Made by a program: the position numbers and the translations under genes. Positions 27,483 through 36,265 of a stretch of 64,000 bases of DNA are shown one piece after another; position 1 is the stretch's first letter; every line of letters begins with the position of its first letter. Under the pieces are notes generated by a model. That model ran no database searches, was not told the DNA's origin, and saw only the letters and a list, made by a program, of their open reading frames with translations. Source of the DNA: Polymorphobacter fuscus (GTDB lineage: Bacteria > Pseudomonadota > Alphaproteobacteria > Sphingomonadales > Sphingomonadaceae); NCBI RefSeq assembly GCF_011927825.1, contig NZ_JAATJI010000001.1, positions 1,364,001 through 1,428,000 on the forward strand, in the 5' to 3' direction.

Positions 27483-28553
27483 TCAGCGCGCGCCGCACTT
27501 TTGCGCCTGCGACCACGCCAGGTCTGCAAGCAGTTCGACGCCTTCGGCGCTTTTCTTCGCATGGGCGCTGGCGGCGGTGCCGCGGATCACCCGGCCGCGG
27601 ATGCCATGGATGATGCCCGCCAGCCGAAACATGTTGTAGGCGACATAGAAATCGAGGTCGGCAATGCCGTCACGTCCGGTGCGCCTGCAATAGGCGGCGA
27701 CATATTCCGCCTCCGTCGGGATGCCGAGCGCCGGGAGATCGGCACCGATCAGGCCGGTCGTCGTCGCCGGCGGCATCCGGTACATCATCAGGTGATAGCT
27801 GAAATCGGCCAGCGGATGGCCCAGCGTCGACAACTCCCAATCGAGAACAGCCAGCACCCGGGGCTCGGTCGGATGGAAGATCATGTTGTCGCAGCGATAG
27901 TCCCCATGGACGACGCTGGTTTCGTCGCCAGGCGGAATATTGGCCGGCAGCCATTCCACCAGCCTGTCCATCGACGGCACGCGCCCGGCGTCGGGGTCTT
28001 CCAGATATTGCCGCGACCAGCGGCCGATCTGGCGCGCGAAATAATTGCCGGGCTTGCCGAAATCCGACAGCCCGGCCTTTTCGATATCGATCATGTGAAG
28101 ATCGGCGATGGTCTTGTTCATCGCGTCGAAATAGGCACCGCGCGTTTCGACCGTCGCTGTCGGAAAGGTCGCGTCCCAGATCACCCGGCCTTCGACGCAG
28201 TCCATGATGTAGAAGGCCGTGCCGATGACCCCGTCGTCCATGCACAGGCCGAAGGTGCGCGGCGCCGGGAACCCCTGGCCGTGGAGCGCGGTAATGACGC
28301 GATACTCGCGGTCGACGGCGTGGGCGGAGGGCAACAATATGCCCGGCGGCTTGCGGCGCAGCACATAATTCTGGCGCGGCGTCATCAACTTGTAGGTCGG
28401 GTTCGACTGGCCGCCCTTGAACTGCGCGACCGACAAGGGCCCGGCAAAGTCGGCGACATTGTCGGCCATCCACGCCGACAGCCGTGCGATGTCGATTTCC
28501 TGGCCCTGGCGGATGTCCCCGGTGCCTGAAAATTGTTGCTGACGTTCACTCAT
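27483..28553 (-). CDS. Phosphotransferase of the ACAD10/11 N-terminal type (APH fold)
   Basis: Encodes 356 residues with an aminoglycoside-phosphotransferase-like kinase fold: GGQSNPTYKL, YVLRRKPPG, REYRVITALHGQGFPAPRTFGLC, then the catalytic HGDYRCDNMIFHP and LDWELSTLGHPLADF. Bacterial homologues are annotated next to acyl-CoA dehydrogenases, where the ACAD10/11 homologue phosphorylates 4-hydroxyacyl-CoA. Here no dehydrogenase gene is adjacent, so substrate is uncertain. The ATG at 28553 (MSERQQQ) gives the family N-terminus. The gene upstream is purD. Confidence 0.88.
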   Translation of the reverse strand: MSERQQQFSGTGDIRQGQEIDIARLSAWMADNVADFAGPLSVAQFKGGQSNPTYKLMTPRQNYVLRRKPPGILLPSAHAVDREYRVITALHGQGFPAPRTFGLCMDDGVIGTAFYIMDCVEGRVIWDATFPTATVETRGAYFDAMNKTIADLHMIDIEKAGLSDFGKPGNYFARQIGRWSRQYLEDPDAGRVPSMDRLVEWLPANIPPGDETSVVHGDYRCDNMIFHPTEPRVLAVLDWELSTLGHPLADFSYHLMMYRMPPATTTGLIGADLPALGIPTEAEYVAAYCRRTGRDGIADLDFYVAYNMFRLAGIIHGIRGRVIRGTAASAHAKKSAEGVELLADLAWSQAQKCGAR

Positions 28554-28586
28554 CTCCACGGCACGCACTCCCGCTTGGCCCGATCG

Positions 28587-29837
28587 CTATCGCTTGCCGA
28601 TATCGCGCCGATAGAAGCCGCCGTGCCAGCGGATCTTTCTGATAGCCGCATAGGCGAGCGACCGTGCCTCGCCGATATCGGCGCCCAGCGCCGCGATGGT
28701 GAGCACCCGGCCGCCGGCGGCGACCAAAGTGCCGGAAGCATTGCGCCGGGTGCCGGCGTGGAAGACCTGCACACCCAGCGCCTCGGCGCCGTCGATGTTG
28801 TCGATCACCGTGCCGCTGACCGGCGTGCCGGGATAGCCCATGGCAGCATAGACGACGGCGACCGCGGTTTCGGGCGACCAGCGTGCCGTCACATCGTGCA
28901 GCCGCCCTTCGGCACAGGCGAGCAGCAGCTCGACCAGATCGCTGTCGAGCCGCAACATCAATGCCTGCGCCTCGGGATCGCCGAAGCGGCAATTATATTC
29001 GATCAGCTTGGGCCCCGATGCCGTCAGCATCAGCCCGGCATAGAGCACCCCGGTATAGGGCGTGCCGGCATCGGACAGCGCCTTCAGCGTCGGCTTGATG
29101 ATCTGGGCGACCGCCTGCGACAGCAGCGCGTCGGTCAGCGCCGGCGCCGGGGAAATCACGCCCATGCCGCCGGTATTGGGGCCGGTATCATCATCGAAAG
29201 CGCGCTTGTGGTCCTGCGCCGAAGGCCAGATCGACACCGTCTTGCCGTCGGTCAGCACGAACAGGCTGGCCTCGGGGCCTTCGAGGCACTGCTCGATCAC
29301 CACCGGGCCATTGATGTCGGCGAGCGCCGCCAGACCTTCCTCGTTGGTCTCGGCGATGGTGACGCCCTTGCCCGATGCCAGGCCATCGGCCTTGATGACC
29401 ACCGGCAGCGGATGGACGGCGACATAATGATGCGCATCGGCAGCGCTGGCGAAGCGGCGATAGCCTGCCCCGGGAATGCCGGCGGCGCGCGCCAGGTCCT
29501 TGGTGAACCCCTTCGATCCCTCCAGCCGCGCCGCCGCCGCCGTCGGTCCGAACACCGGGATGCCCGCGCTGCGCAGTGCATCGACGACGCCCGCGACGAG
29601 CGGGCCTTCGGGGCCGACGACGACAAGGCCGATGTCGTGGTCGCGGGCATAATCCGTCACGGCGCCCGGATCGGCGATGGCAAGGTCGATGCACTCCGCC
29701 ACCTGGGCGATACCGGCGTTGCCCGGCGCGCAGACGATCCGCCCGGCGCGCGGCGACTGGTGCAGTTTCCAGCACAGCGCATGTTCGCGGCCGCCGCCGC
29801 CCAGAACGAGGATGTCGATGGTTGCGGGCGTGGTCAT
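28587..29837 (-). CDS. purD: Phosphoribosylamine-glycine ligase
   Basis: An ATP-grasp enzyme of 416 residues that joins phosphoribosylamine and glycine to form GAR in purine synthesis. It begins ILVLGGGGREHALCWKL, and has VVVGPEGPLVAGVVDAL, FGPTAAAARLEGSKGFTKDLA, VIKADGLASGKGV, NTGGMGVISP, GVLYAGLMLT and EYNCRFGDPEAQ, the full set. It ends ahead of the phosphotransferase gene and is divergent from xseA by about 120 bp. Confidence 0.97.
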   Translation of the reverse strand: MTTPATIDILVLGGGGREHALCWKLHQSPRAGRIVCAPGNAGIAQVAECIDLAIADPGAVTDYARDHDIGLVVVGPEGPLVAGVVDALRSAGIPVFGPTAAAARLEGSKGFTKDLARAAGIPGAGYRRFASAADAHHYVAVHPLPVVIKADGLASGKGVTIAETNEEGLAALADINGPVVIEQCLEGPEASLFVLTDGKTVSIWPSAQDHKRAFDDDTGPNTGGMGVISPAPALTDALLSQAVAQIIKPTLKALSDAGTPYTGVLYAGLMLTASGPKLIEYNCRFGDPEAQALMLRLDSDLVELLLACAEGRLHDVTARWSPETAVAVVYAAMGYPGTPVSGTVIDNIDGAEALGVQVFHAGTRRNASGTLVAAGGRVLTIAALGADIGEARSLAYAAIRKIRWHGGFYRRDIGKR

Positions 29838-29957
29838 GCAACAGGCTCATAACAGCGTCACCATCAGGGGCAAGCAACTCCGGGCCGGGCGGTGGCAGGC
29901 GGGCGACCGACGACGCCAAGCCTTTCGCGCTCCGCACTTCCATCCTATGAGACGCCG

Positions 29958-31421
29958 GTGAGCGAACCCCCCGGCAACACCCCTGAATATTCGGTCAGCG
30001 AGATCGCCGGCGCGCTCAAACGCACCGTCGAGACGGCGTTCGGCCAGGTCCGCGTGCGCGGCGAACTATCGGGGTTCAAGCGCCATGCCTCCGGCCATTG
30101 GTATGGCACGTTGAAGGACGATCGCGCCTGCATCGACCTCGTCATGTTCAAGGGCAGCGCCGCGACGCTGGTGTTCCGCCCCGAAGACGGGCTGGAAGTC
30201 ATCGCCATCGGCAAGCTGACGACCTTTCCGGGCCGGTCCAAATACCAGATCATCGTCGATCGCATGGAACCCGCCGGCGTCGGCGCCCTTCTCGCACAGA
30301 TCGAGGCGCGCCGGTTGAAGCTGGCCGCAGAAGGGCTGTTCGACCCCGCCCGCAAGCGCGCCCTGCCCTTCATTCCGCAGGTCATCGGCGTCGTCACCTC
30401 GCCGACCGGCGCCGTCATCCGCGACATCCTCCACCGCCTCGCCGACCGGTTTCCGCGCCATGTCCTCGTCTGGCCGGTGGCGGTGCAGGGCGAGACCGCG
30501 GCCGCCCAGGTCGCCGCCGCCGTGCGCGGCTTCAACGCCATTGCCGGCGGCGGCCGCGTGCCCCGCCCCGACCTGATCATCGTCGCCCGCGGCGGCGGCT
30601 CGATCGAGGACCTCGCCGCCTTCAACGAGGAAATCGTCGTCCGCGCCGTTGCCGACAGCGTCATCCCCGTCATCAGCGCCGTCGGCCATGAAACCGACAC
30701 GACCCTGGTTGATTTCGCGTCGGACTGGCGCGCCCCCACCCCCACCGCCGCCGCCGAGCGGGCGGTACCGGTGCGCGCCGAACTGACCGCCGCGGTCGCC
30801 ATGGCCGCTGCCCGCCTCGATCGCGCCATGGCGCGACTCGTCGACCTGCGCCGCGAGCGCGCCGCCGCCACCGCGCGCCGCCTGCCCGCGCCGCGCACGC
30901 TGCTGGCCTTGCCGACACAGCGCGCCGACGAACTGTCGGACCGACTGCCGCGCGGGCTGCGCACCACTGCGGCGCATTGGCGCACCCGTGCGGAACGCGC
31001 CGGCGCGGCGCTGCGCCCGGCCATGCTCGGCGCCCGCCGCGACCGGGCGGCGGCGGCGCTGCACACCGCCGGCCTGCGGCTCGATCGCGCCGCCCGCGGA
31101 CTTGTGGCACGAGATGCGGCGCAACTGGCGGCGCGCGCCGCGCGACTGCGCCCGCTGTTGCTGACCACCACCACGGCGCGGGCCCGGGCCCGTGTCGATC
31201 AGGCCGGGCGGCTGCTGGCGTCACTCGGCCCGGACCAGGTGCTGGCGCGCGGCTATGCGCTGGTCTTCGCCGCCGACGGCACGCTCGTCGCCAGCGCTGA
31301 CCGTGCCCGCACACAAAGCCGCTTGACGATCCGCTTCGCCGATGGCGAAACTCTCGCCACGCCCGGCAATGCGGGGCCCAAGCCGATCAAGGCCCCGCCG
31401 CCGCAAGGAAGTCTGTTCTGA
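29958..31421 (+). CDS. xseA: Exodeoxyribonuclease VII large subunit
   Basis: Encodes 487 residues. An OB-fold (YSVSEIAGALKRTVE to VRVRGELSGFKRHASGHWYGTLKDD) precedes the nuclease core with GVVTSPTGAVIRDILHRL, RGGGSIEDLAAFNEE, SAVGHETDTTLVDFASDWRAPTPTAAAE and a long arginine/alanine-rich helical C-terminus. It degrades single-stranded DNA with XseB. The start is GTG (29958-29960) as MSEPPGN; no ATG is better placed. The stop overlaps the following DUF2093 gene as TGATG. The late region has many CGC/GCC repeats and is GC-rich. Confidence 0.95.
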   Translation: MSEPPGNTPEYSVSEIAGALKRTVETAFGQVRVRGELSGFKRHASGHWYGTLKDDRACIDLVMFKGSAATLVFRPEDGLEVIAIGKLTTFPGRSKYQIIVDRMEPAGVGALLAQIEARRLKLAAEGLFDPARKRALPFIPQVIGVVTSPTGAVIRDILHRLADRFPRHVLVWPVAVQGETAAAQVAAAVRGFNAIAGGGRVPRPDLIIVARGGGSIEDLAAFNEEIVVRAVADSVIPVISAVGHETDTTLVDFASDWRAPTPTAAAERAVPVRAELTAAVAMAAARLDRAMARLVDLRRERAAATARRLPAPRTLLALPTQRADELSDRLPRGLRTTAAHWRTRAERAGAALRPAMLGARRDRAAAALHTAGLRLDRAARGLVARDAAQLAARAARLRPLLLTTTTARARARVDQAGRLLASLGPDQVLARGYALVFAADGTLVASADRARTQSRLTIRFADGETLATPGNAGPKPIKAPPPQGSLF

Positions 31422-31636
31422 TGCTCGATTCGCTCGGTCGCCCCGCTCGCCTGCGCTACCTGTCCGGCAGCTACCAGGTGCTTGCCCCGGGGGACTTCGT
31501 CACCTGCGCCGTCACCGGCCGGCGCATTCCGCTGCCGGCGTTGCGCTATTGGAGCCACGAGTTCCAGGAAGCCTATGCCGATGCGGTGGTCGCCACCAAC
31601 CGCTTCGCCGAGATGCAGGCAAAGGGCCGCATTTGA
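31421..31636 (+). CDS. DUF2093 family protein
   Basis: Encodes 71 residues, LRYLSGSYQVLAPGDFVTCAVTGRRIPLPALRYWSHEFQEAYADAVVATNRF. This is the DUF2093 pattern, short alphaproteobacterial proteins usually found next to xseA. It overlaps the xseA stop by one base. The single cysteine is followed by a conserved GRRIPL block. The family has no established function. Confidence 0.9.
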   Translation: MLDSLGRPARLRYLSGSYQVLAPGDFVTCAVTGRRIPLPALRYWSHEFQEAYADAVVATNRFAEMQAKGRI

Positions 31637-31664
31637 AGGCAGCCGCCGCTTCGTTTCGGCCGGC

Positions 31665-32855
31665 GTGCGGCCGTTGACCGACGACGCCGCCGGCCTCAAC
31701 GCCGCCGGGCTGCGCGCGCTGTCCCAGGGGCAGGTCGCCTCTGCCGTCGCGCTGTTGCGCCGCGCCGTCGTCGCCGATCCCGCGTCGCCACTGCTGTTCT
31801 ACAATCTCGCTACCGCCCTTCACGCCGCCGGCGACGCCGCGTCGCACGAAACCGCGGTCGATGAGGCGCTGACCCGCGACCCCTATTTCGCCCATGCCCT
31901 GCTCGCCAAGGCGCGGCTGCTCGAAACGCGCGGGGACGGCGTCGGCGCGATCACCCATTACCAGCGCCTGATCGCGGCGCTCGACCCGGCGGCGCCGATG
32001 GGGCCCGGATTCGCGGCTGGTGTCGCCCATGCCCGCGCCGTGCTGCAGGCCGCCAATGACGCGCTCGAAGTGCGGCTCGAAACGGTGCTCGGGGACCGGC
32101 TCGACGCCGAATCGCCGCAGGCGACCGAGCGCTTTCGGCACGCCGTGGAAATCGGCTTGGGCCGGCGCCGCATCTACCACCCACAGCCGCTTGTCCTGGC
32201 TTATCCCTATCTGCCCCCGGTGCAGTTCTTCGACCGCGCCCATTTCCCCTGGCTGTCGCAGCTGGAAGCGGCGACCCCCGTCATCCGCGCCGAACTCCAG
32301 GCGCTGCTGGCGGCGGGCGATGCAGGGTTCGCCCCCTACGTCGCCTATCCGCCCGGGGCGCCGGTCAACCAATGGGCGACGCTCAACCACAGCGATGCCT
32401 GGGCGGCACAGTTCCTCATCCAGCACGGGATCCCCAACGCGGCGATCCGCGCACGCTGCCCGCGAACGGCGGCGCTGCTCGATACGCTGCCGCTGTTCGA
32501 CCTGCCCGGTCGCGGCCCGGTGGCGTTCTTTTCGCTGCTGAAACCCCACACCCATATTCCGCCGCACACCGGCGCGACCAACATCCGGACGATCGTGCAC
32601 CTGCCGCTGATCGTTCCGGAACTGTGCGGCTTTCGGGTCGGCAACGACAGCCGCCCCTGGGTGGAGGGCCAAGCCTTTGCCTTCGACGACTCGATCGAGC
32701 ACGAGGCACGCAACGGCTCCGACAAGCTCCGCGCCGTGCTCATCATCGACACCTGGAACCCCTATCTGACGCCGGTGGAGCGGGACCTTTTGCGCGATTA
32801 CGTCGCTGTCCTCGATGCCCAGGGCCGCAGCATGGCGACGTTCGGCGCCGGCTGA
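31665..32855 (+). CDS. TPR protein with C-terminal aspartyl/asparaginyl beta-hydroxylase-like domain
   Basis: About 396 residues. The N-terminal TPR-like helical segment (residues about 10-110, LRALSQGQVASAVALLRRAVVADPASPLLFYNLATALHAAGD) precedes a JmjC-type Fe(II)/2-oxoglutarate domain with HIPPHTGATNIRTIVHLPLIVPE and HEARNGSDKLRAVLIIDTWNPYL; these supply the iron-ligand histidines and a 2OG-binding Arg. Such genes flank TonB-dependent receptor genes in alphaproteobacteria. The start is uncertain: GTG 31665 or TTG 31674, as no ATG lies in frame close by. Substrate is unknown. Confidence 0.82.
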   Translation: MRPLTDDAAGLNAAGLRALSQGQVASAVALLRRAVVADPASPLLFYNLATALHAAGDAASHETAVDEALTRDPYFAHALLAKARLLETRGDGVGAITHYQRLIAALDPAAPMGPGFAAGVAHARAVLQAANDALEVRLETVLGDRLDAESPQATERFRHAVEIGLGRRRIYHPQPLVLAYPYLPPVQFFDRAHFPWLSQLEAATPVIRAELQALLAAGDAGFAPYVAYPPGAPVNQWATLNHSDAWAAQFLIQHGIPNAAIRARCPRTAALLDTLPLFDLPGRGPVAFFSLLKPHTHIPPHTGATNIRTIVHLPLIVPELCGFRVGNDSRPWVEGQAFAFDDSIEHEARNGSDKLRAVLIIDTWNPYLTPVERDLLRDYVAVLDAQGRSMATFGAG

Positions 32856-33124
32856 GGCCCGTGGCAGCCGTTCACGCCGAATTAAGCCTTCGCCGCATGC
32901 AGCGGATGTTGCCGCAGCGCAACACTTTGGCGGCGAATAGCGCGTTCATGTGACGATCGCTTTACAACTCCCCTTAGAATCAGGGAAACATCATCCCAGC
33001 TACAACGGCTGAAGCGATGCGCTGCTGAGGGGCAGGGTGAAATCAAGGTGAGGAAGGCGGGCTTCGGCACGCGCTGAGTTGCTGCGATCGTCGCATCATC
33101 AATTTTCTTGAAAAGGATCCCACT
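32856..33124 (+). promoter_or_regulatory. Non-coding leader and promoter region of the TonB-dependent receptor gene
   Basis: This 269-bp interval shows no credible gene. It is AT-richer near 32,940-33,000 and contains the short hairpin TGCGA-TCG-TCGCA (33083-33095), not followed by T-tract. The receptor GTG is at 33125. I see no Fur box or terminator by eye. A long leader before a TonB receptor is compatible with post-transcriptional control, but I found no riboswitch pattern. Confidence 0.4.
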
Positions 33125-36100
33125 GTGATTGTTGCGAAGACCTCGCTCAACCGGGCTGCCCTGAAGGGTGGCGTCGCCACGCTCGCCATCGCGATGCTGG
33201 CCATGCCCGCCGCGGCCTACGCCCAGAGCACCACCGGCAGCACGACGACGGCCGCAGCGGCCGCCGACGAAGACGCCGCGATCGTCGTCACCGGTTCGCT
33301 GATCCGCAACCCCAACCTCGTCTCTGCAGCGCCGGTCATCGTGACCACCGCCGAAACCATCCAGCTGCGCGCGTCGAACGTCGCCGAAGAAGTTCTGCGT
33401 GACATTCCGGGCGTCGTCCCCAGCATCGGTTCGGCCGTCAACAACGGCAACGGCGGCGCTTCGTACGTCGATCTTCGCGGTATCGGTTCGATCCGCAACA
33501 TCGTCCTGCTCGATGGCAACCGTATCGCGCCGTCGGGCCTCGCCGGCCGCGTCGACTTGAACAACATCCCGCTGGCACTCGTCGAGCGCGTCGACTCGCT
33601 GACCGGTGCGGCCGTGACCACCTATGGCGCCGACGCCATCTCGGGTGTCGTCAACTTCGTAACCAAGCAGGATTTCTCGGGCATCGACCTGCAGCTCGGC
33701 ACCAGCCTGACCGAACAGGGCGACGGCCAGACCGTCCGCGCCGATCTCACCATCGGTGGCAACTTCGATGGCGGCCGCGGTAACGCCGTGCTGTCGGTCG
33801 GCTACCAGAAGGCCGATCCGGTCTATCAGGGCGCACGCGAATTCTCCGCCAACAACGTCGATTCGTTCACCGGCGCTGCCGGCGGTTCGGGCACGGCCAT
33901 CCCGTCGCGCTTCACCGGCGTCCGCCCGATCGACGCCACGACCGGCCTGCCCAGCACCAACCCCGCGGTTGCCAACGGCAACCTGCAGCTCGATCCGACC
34001 ACCGGCACGGCACGCGCGCTGTTCGCGCCGTTCAACTTCAACCCGGCCAACATCTTCCAGACGCCGTTCGAGCGTTTCAACATGTACGCCCAGGCCAAGT
34101 ACGACGTTTCGGACCACCTCGAAGTCTATGCACGCGGCCTGTTCTCGAAGAACACCGTCAACACCGTCATCGCTGCATCGGGTGTCTTCGGTTCGCCGGT
34201 CACGATCAACCTGAACAACCCGTATCTGCCCGCCGGCCTGCGCAACCAGTTCTGCGCCGCCAACGTCGGCAGCACCACGGCCTATCAGGCGCGCTTCACG
34301 CCGGCGCAGTGCGCCGCCGCCGCGACCGCGACCGGCCCGACGGATCCGAACTACCGCACGGTGGAAACGGCGCTCGCGCGTCGTACGACCGAGCTGGGTC
34401 CGCGTATCTCCGAATATACCACGACGATCTTCGATTACCGCGCCGGTGTGCGCGGTGCGATCACCGACTCGATCGACTATGACCTGTCGGGTGGCTACGG
34501 CGAATCGGAGAACCGTCAGGCGCTCCAGGGCTATGTGCTGACTTCGAAGGCGCGCAACACGCTGCTCGCCAACAACACCACCAACTGCATCAGCTCCGAT
34601 CCCGGCTGCGTTCCGGTCAACTGGTTCGGCCCCGCCGGCTCGATCTCGCCGGCACAGGCTGCCTATCTGACCGCGGAAAGCAGCACGGTCATCAAGACGT
34701 CGCTGGCCCAGGCCCGCGCCCTGATCTCGGGGGACATCGGCATCGCTCTGCCGTCGGCGACCGACGCGATCGGTTTCGCCATCGGTGGTGAATATCGCAA
34801 GTACACCGCCTCGCAGCGCGCCGACTCGCTCGCCAAGACGCCAGGCGAGCTGGGTGGTGCCGGTGGTGCCGCTCCGGACATCAACGGCGGCTATGACGTC
34901 AAGGAAGTCTATGGCGAGTTGATCGCACCGCTGGTCCAGGACAAGCCCTTCTTCGAAAACCTGACTCTGGAAGCCGGTGCGCGCTATTCGGACTACAAGG
35001 TCGATGCCCCGGGCAACCCCAGCTACGACACCTTCACCTGGAAGGCCGGCGGCACCTGGGAAATGGTGCAGGGCTTCAAGGTTCGCGGCAACTACAGCCG
35101 CGCTGTCCGCGCTCCGAACATCGGTGAACTGTTCACGCCCGTCACGACCGGCCTGACCAACCTCAGCGTCGATCCTTGCGCCGGTGCCAACCCGGTCACC
35201 AACACCGCACTGCGGACGGTCTGCCTTGCACAGGGCGCTCCGGCCACGTCGATCGGCGGCATCCAGCAGCCGACGGCCGGCCAGGCCAACCTGACCACCG
35301 GTGGCAACCTCAACCTGCAGCCGGAAACGGCCAACACCTGGACCGTCGGTGCAGTGTTCCAGCCGTCGTTCGCGCCGGGCCTTGCCATCACGGCCGATTA
35401 CTACAACATCACCGTGAAGGACGCCGTGTCGTCGCCGCTGCCGGGTGACATCGTCGCCGCCTGCTTCGGTGCGCCGCCGTACACCAGCCCCAACGCCAAC
35501 AGCGCGGCGTGCCAGGCCATCGGGCGCAACCCGGCCAGCGGCGGTCTCGACGGCGATCCGTCGACCACCCGCGGTCTGTTCGCCGTGCAGTCGAACCTGG
35601 GTCGCATCCAGACCGACGGTCTCGACGTGACGGCGTTCTACTCGCGCGACATCGGCTTTGCGAAGCTGGGTCTGACGGGGAACTTCAACTACACCTTCAG
35701 CTCGACCTTCAACGCCGATGTCACCTCGCCGACCGGCTTTGCACGTGAGTGCGTTGGCTATTACTCGGTCAACTGCTCGTTCACCGGGTCGATCCAGCCG
35801 AAGTGGCAGTCGTCGCTGCGCACCACGCTGGGCTTCAACACCTTCGACGTGTCGCTGCTGTGGCGCCACATCGACAAGGTGCAGCAGGAGCCGCTCGACG
35901 CGGTTGAGCAGGATCCCCTGTTCGGCAGCTTCGGTCGCATCCCGTCGTACAACTACTTCGATCTGACCGGTCGCTTCACCATCGTCGAGAACATCGCGCT
36001 CATCCTGACCGTGACCAACCTCGGCGACAAGAAGCCCCCGCTCGTCGGTTCGTCGGCTGGTTCGACCAGCTTCAACAGCGGCAACACCTATCCGTCGACC

Positions 36101-36151
36101 TACGACGCGCTGGGCCGCCGTTATGCTGCCCAGATCAACGTCCGCTTCTAA
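33125..36151 (+). CDS. TonB-dependent outer membrane receptor (OMR/plug-barrel)
   Basis: Encodes 1008 residues. A signal peptide (to about residue 34, AAAYAQ) precedes an acidic linker with EDAAIVVTGSLIRN, the usual TonB-box neighbourhood. The plug domain (about 55-180) has EVLRDIPGVVPSIGSAVNNGNGGASYVDLRGIGSIRNIVLLDGNRIAPS and VERVDSLTGAAVTTYGADAISGVVNFVTKQDFSG; then a long beta barrel ending in RYAAQINVRF with a terminal aromatic. It starts at GTG (33125). Together with the TonB-linked 2OG and sulfotransferase-like genes this is the oar/omr-type receptor. Ligand unknown. Confidence 0.95.
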   Translation: MIVAKTSLNRAALKGGVATLAIAMLAMPAAAYAQSTTGSTTTAAAAADEDAAIVVTGSLIRNPNLVSAAPVIVTTAETIQLRASNVAEEVLRDIPGVVPSIGSAVNNGNGGASYVDLRGIGSIRNIVLLDGNRIAPSGLAGRVDLNNIPLALVERVDSLTGAAVTTYGADAISGVVNFVTKQDFSGIDLQLGTSLTEQGDGQTVRADLTIGGNFDGGRGNAVLSVGYQKADPVYQGAREFSANNVDSFTGAAGGSGTAIPSRFTGVRPIDATTGLPSTNPAVANGNLQLDPTTGTARALFAPFNFNPANIFQTPFERFNMYAQAKYDVSDHLEVYARGLFSKNTVNTVIAASGVFGSPVTINLNNPYLPAGLRNQFCAANVGSTTAYQARFTPAQCAAAATATGPTDPNYRTVETALARRTTELGPRISEYTTTIFDYRAGVRGAITDSIDYDLSGGYGESENRQALQGYVLTSKARNTLLANNTTNCISSDPGCVPVNWFGPAGSISPAQAAYLTAESSTVIKTSLAQARALISGDIGIALPSATDAIGFAIGGEYRKYTASQRADSLAKTPGELGGAGGAAPDINGGYDVKEVYGELIAPLVQDKPFFENLTLEAGARYSDYKVDAPGNPSYDTFTWKAGGTWEMVQGFKVRGNYSRAVRAPNIGELFTPVTTGLTNLSVDPCAGANPVTNTALRTVCLAQGAPATSIGGIQQPTAGQANLTTGGNLNLQPETANTWTVGAVFQPSFAPGLAITADYYNITVKDAVSSPLPGDIVAACFGAPPYTSPNANSAACQAIGRNPASGGLDGDPSTTRGLFAVQSNLGRIQTDGLDVTAFYSRDIGFAKLGLTGNFNYTFSSTFNADVTSPTGFARECVGYYSVNCSFTGSIQPKWQSSLRTTLGFNTFDVSLLWRHIDKVQQEPLDAVEQDPLFGSFGRIPSYNYFDLTGRFTIVENIALILTVTNLGDKKPPLVGSSAGSTSFNSGNTYPSTYDALGRRYAAQINVRF

Positions 36152-36176
36152 GCGAACGCCACATCGGCAAAGGAAA

Positions 36177-36202
36177 GGGCGGGTCGCAAGACCCGCCCTT
36201 TT
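36177..36202 (+). terminator. Intrinsic terminator with GCAA tetraloop
   Basis: Stem GGGCGGGTC / GACCCGCCC (36177-36185, 36190-36198), loop GCAA, then TTTT. It lies 25 bp after the receptor stop codon and ends its transcript. Confidence 0.93.
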
Positions 36203-36265
36203 CTGTTTATGGAAAGCTCATCGTATCCGGTGGCAGAGCATCCGTCCTTCGGGATCCGCCCTGCC

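Noticed and set aside
32882..35869. Minus-strand open frame of 995 codons antisense to the TonB receptor
   Set aside because: The receptor is certain. The antisense is Arg/Gly/Val-rich with no domain.
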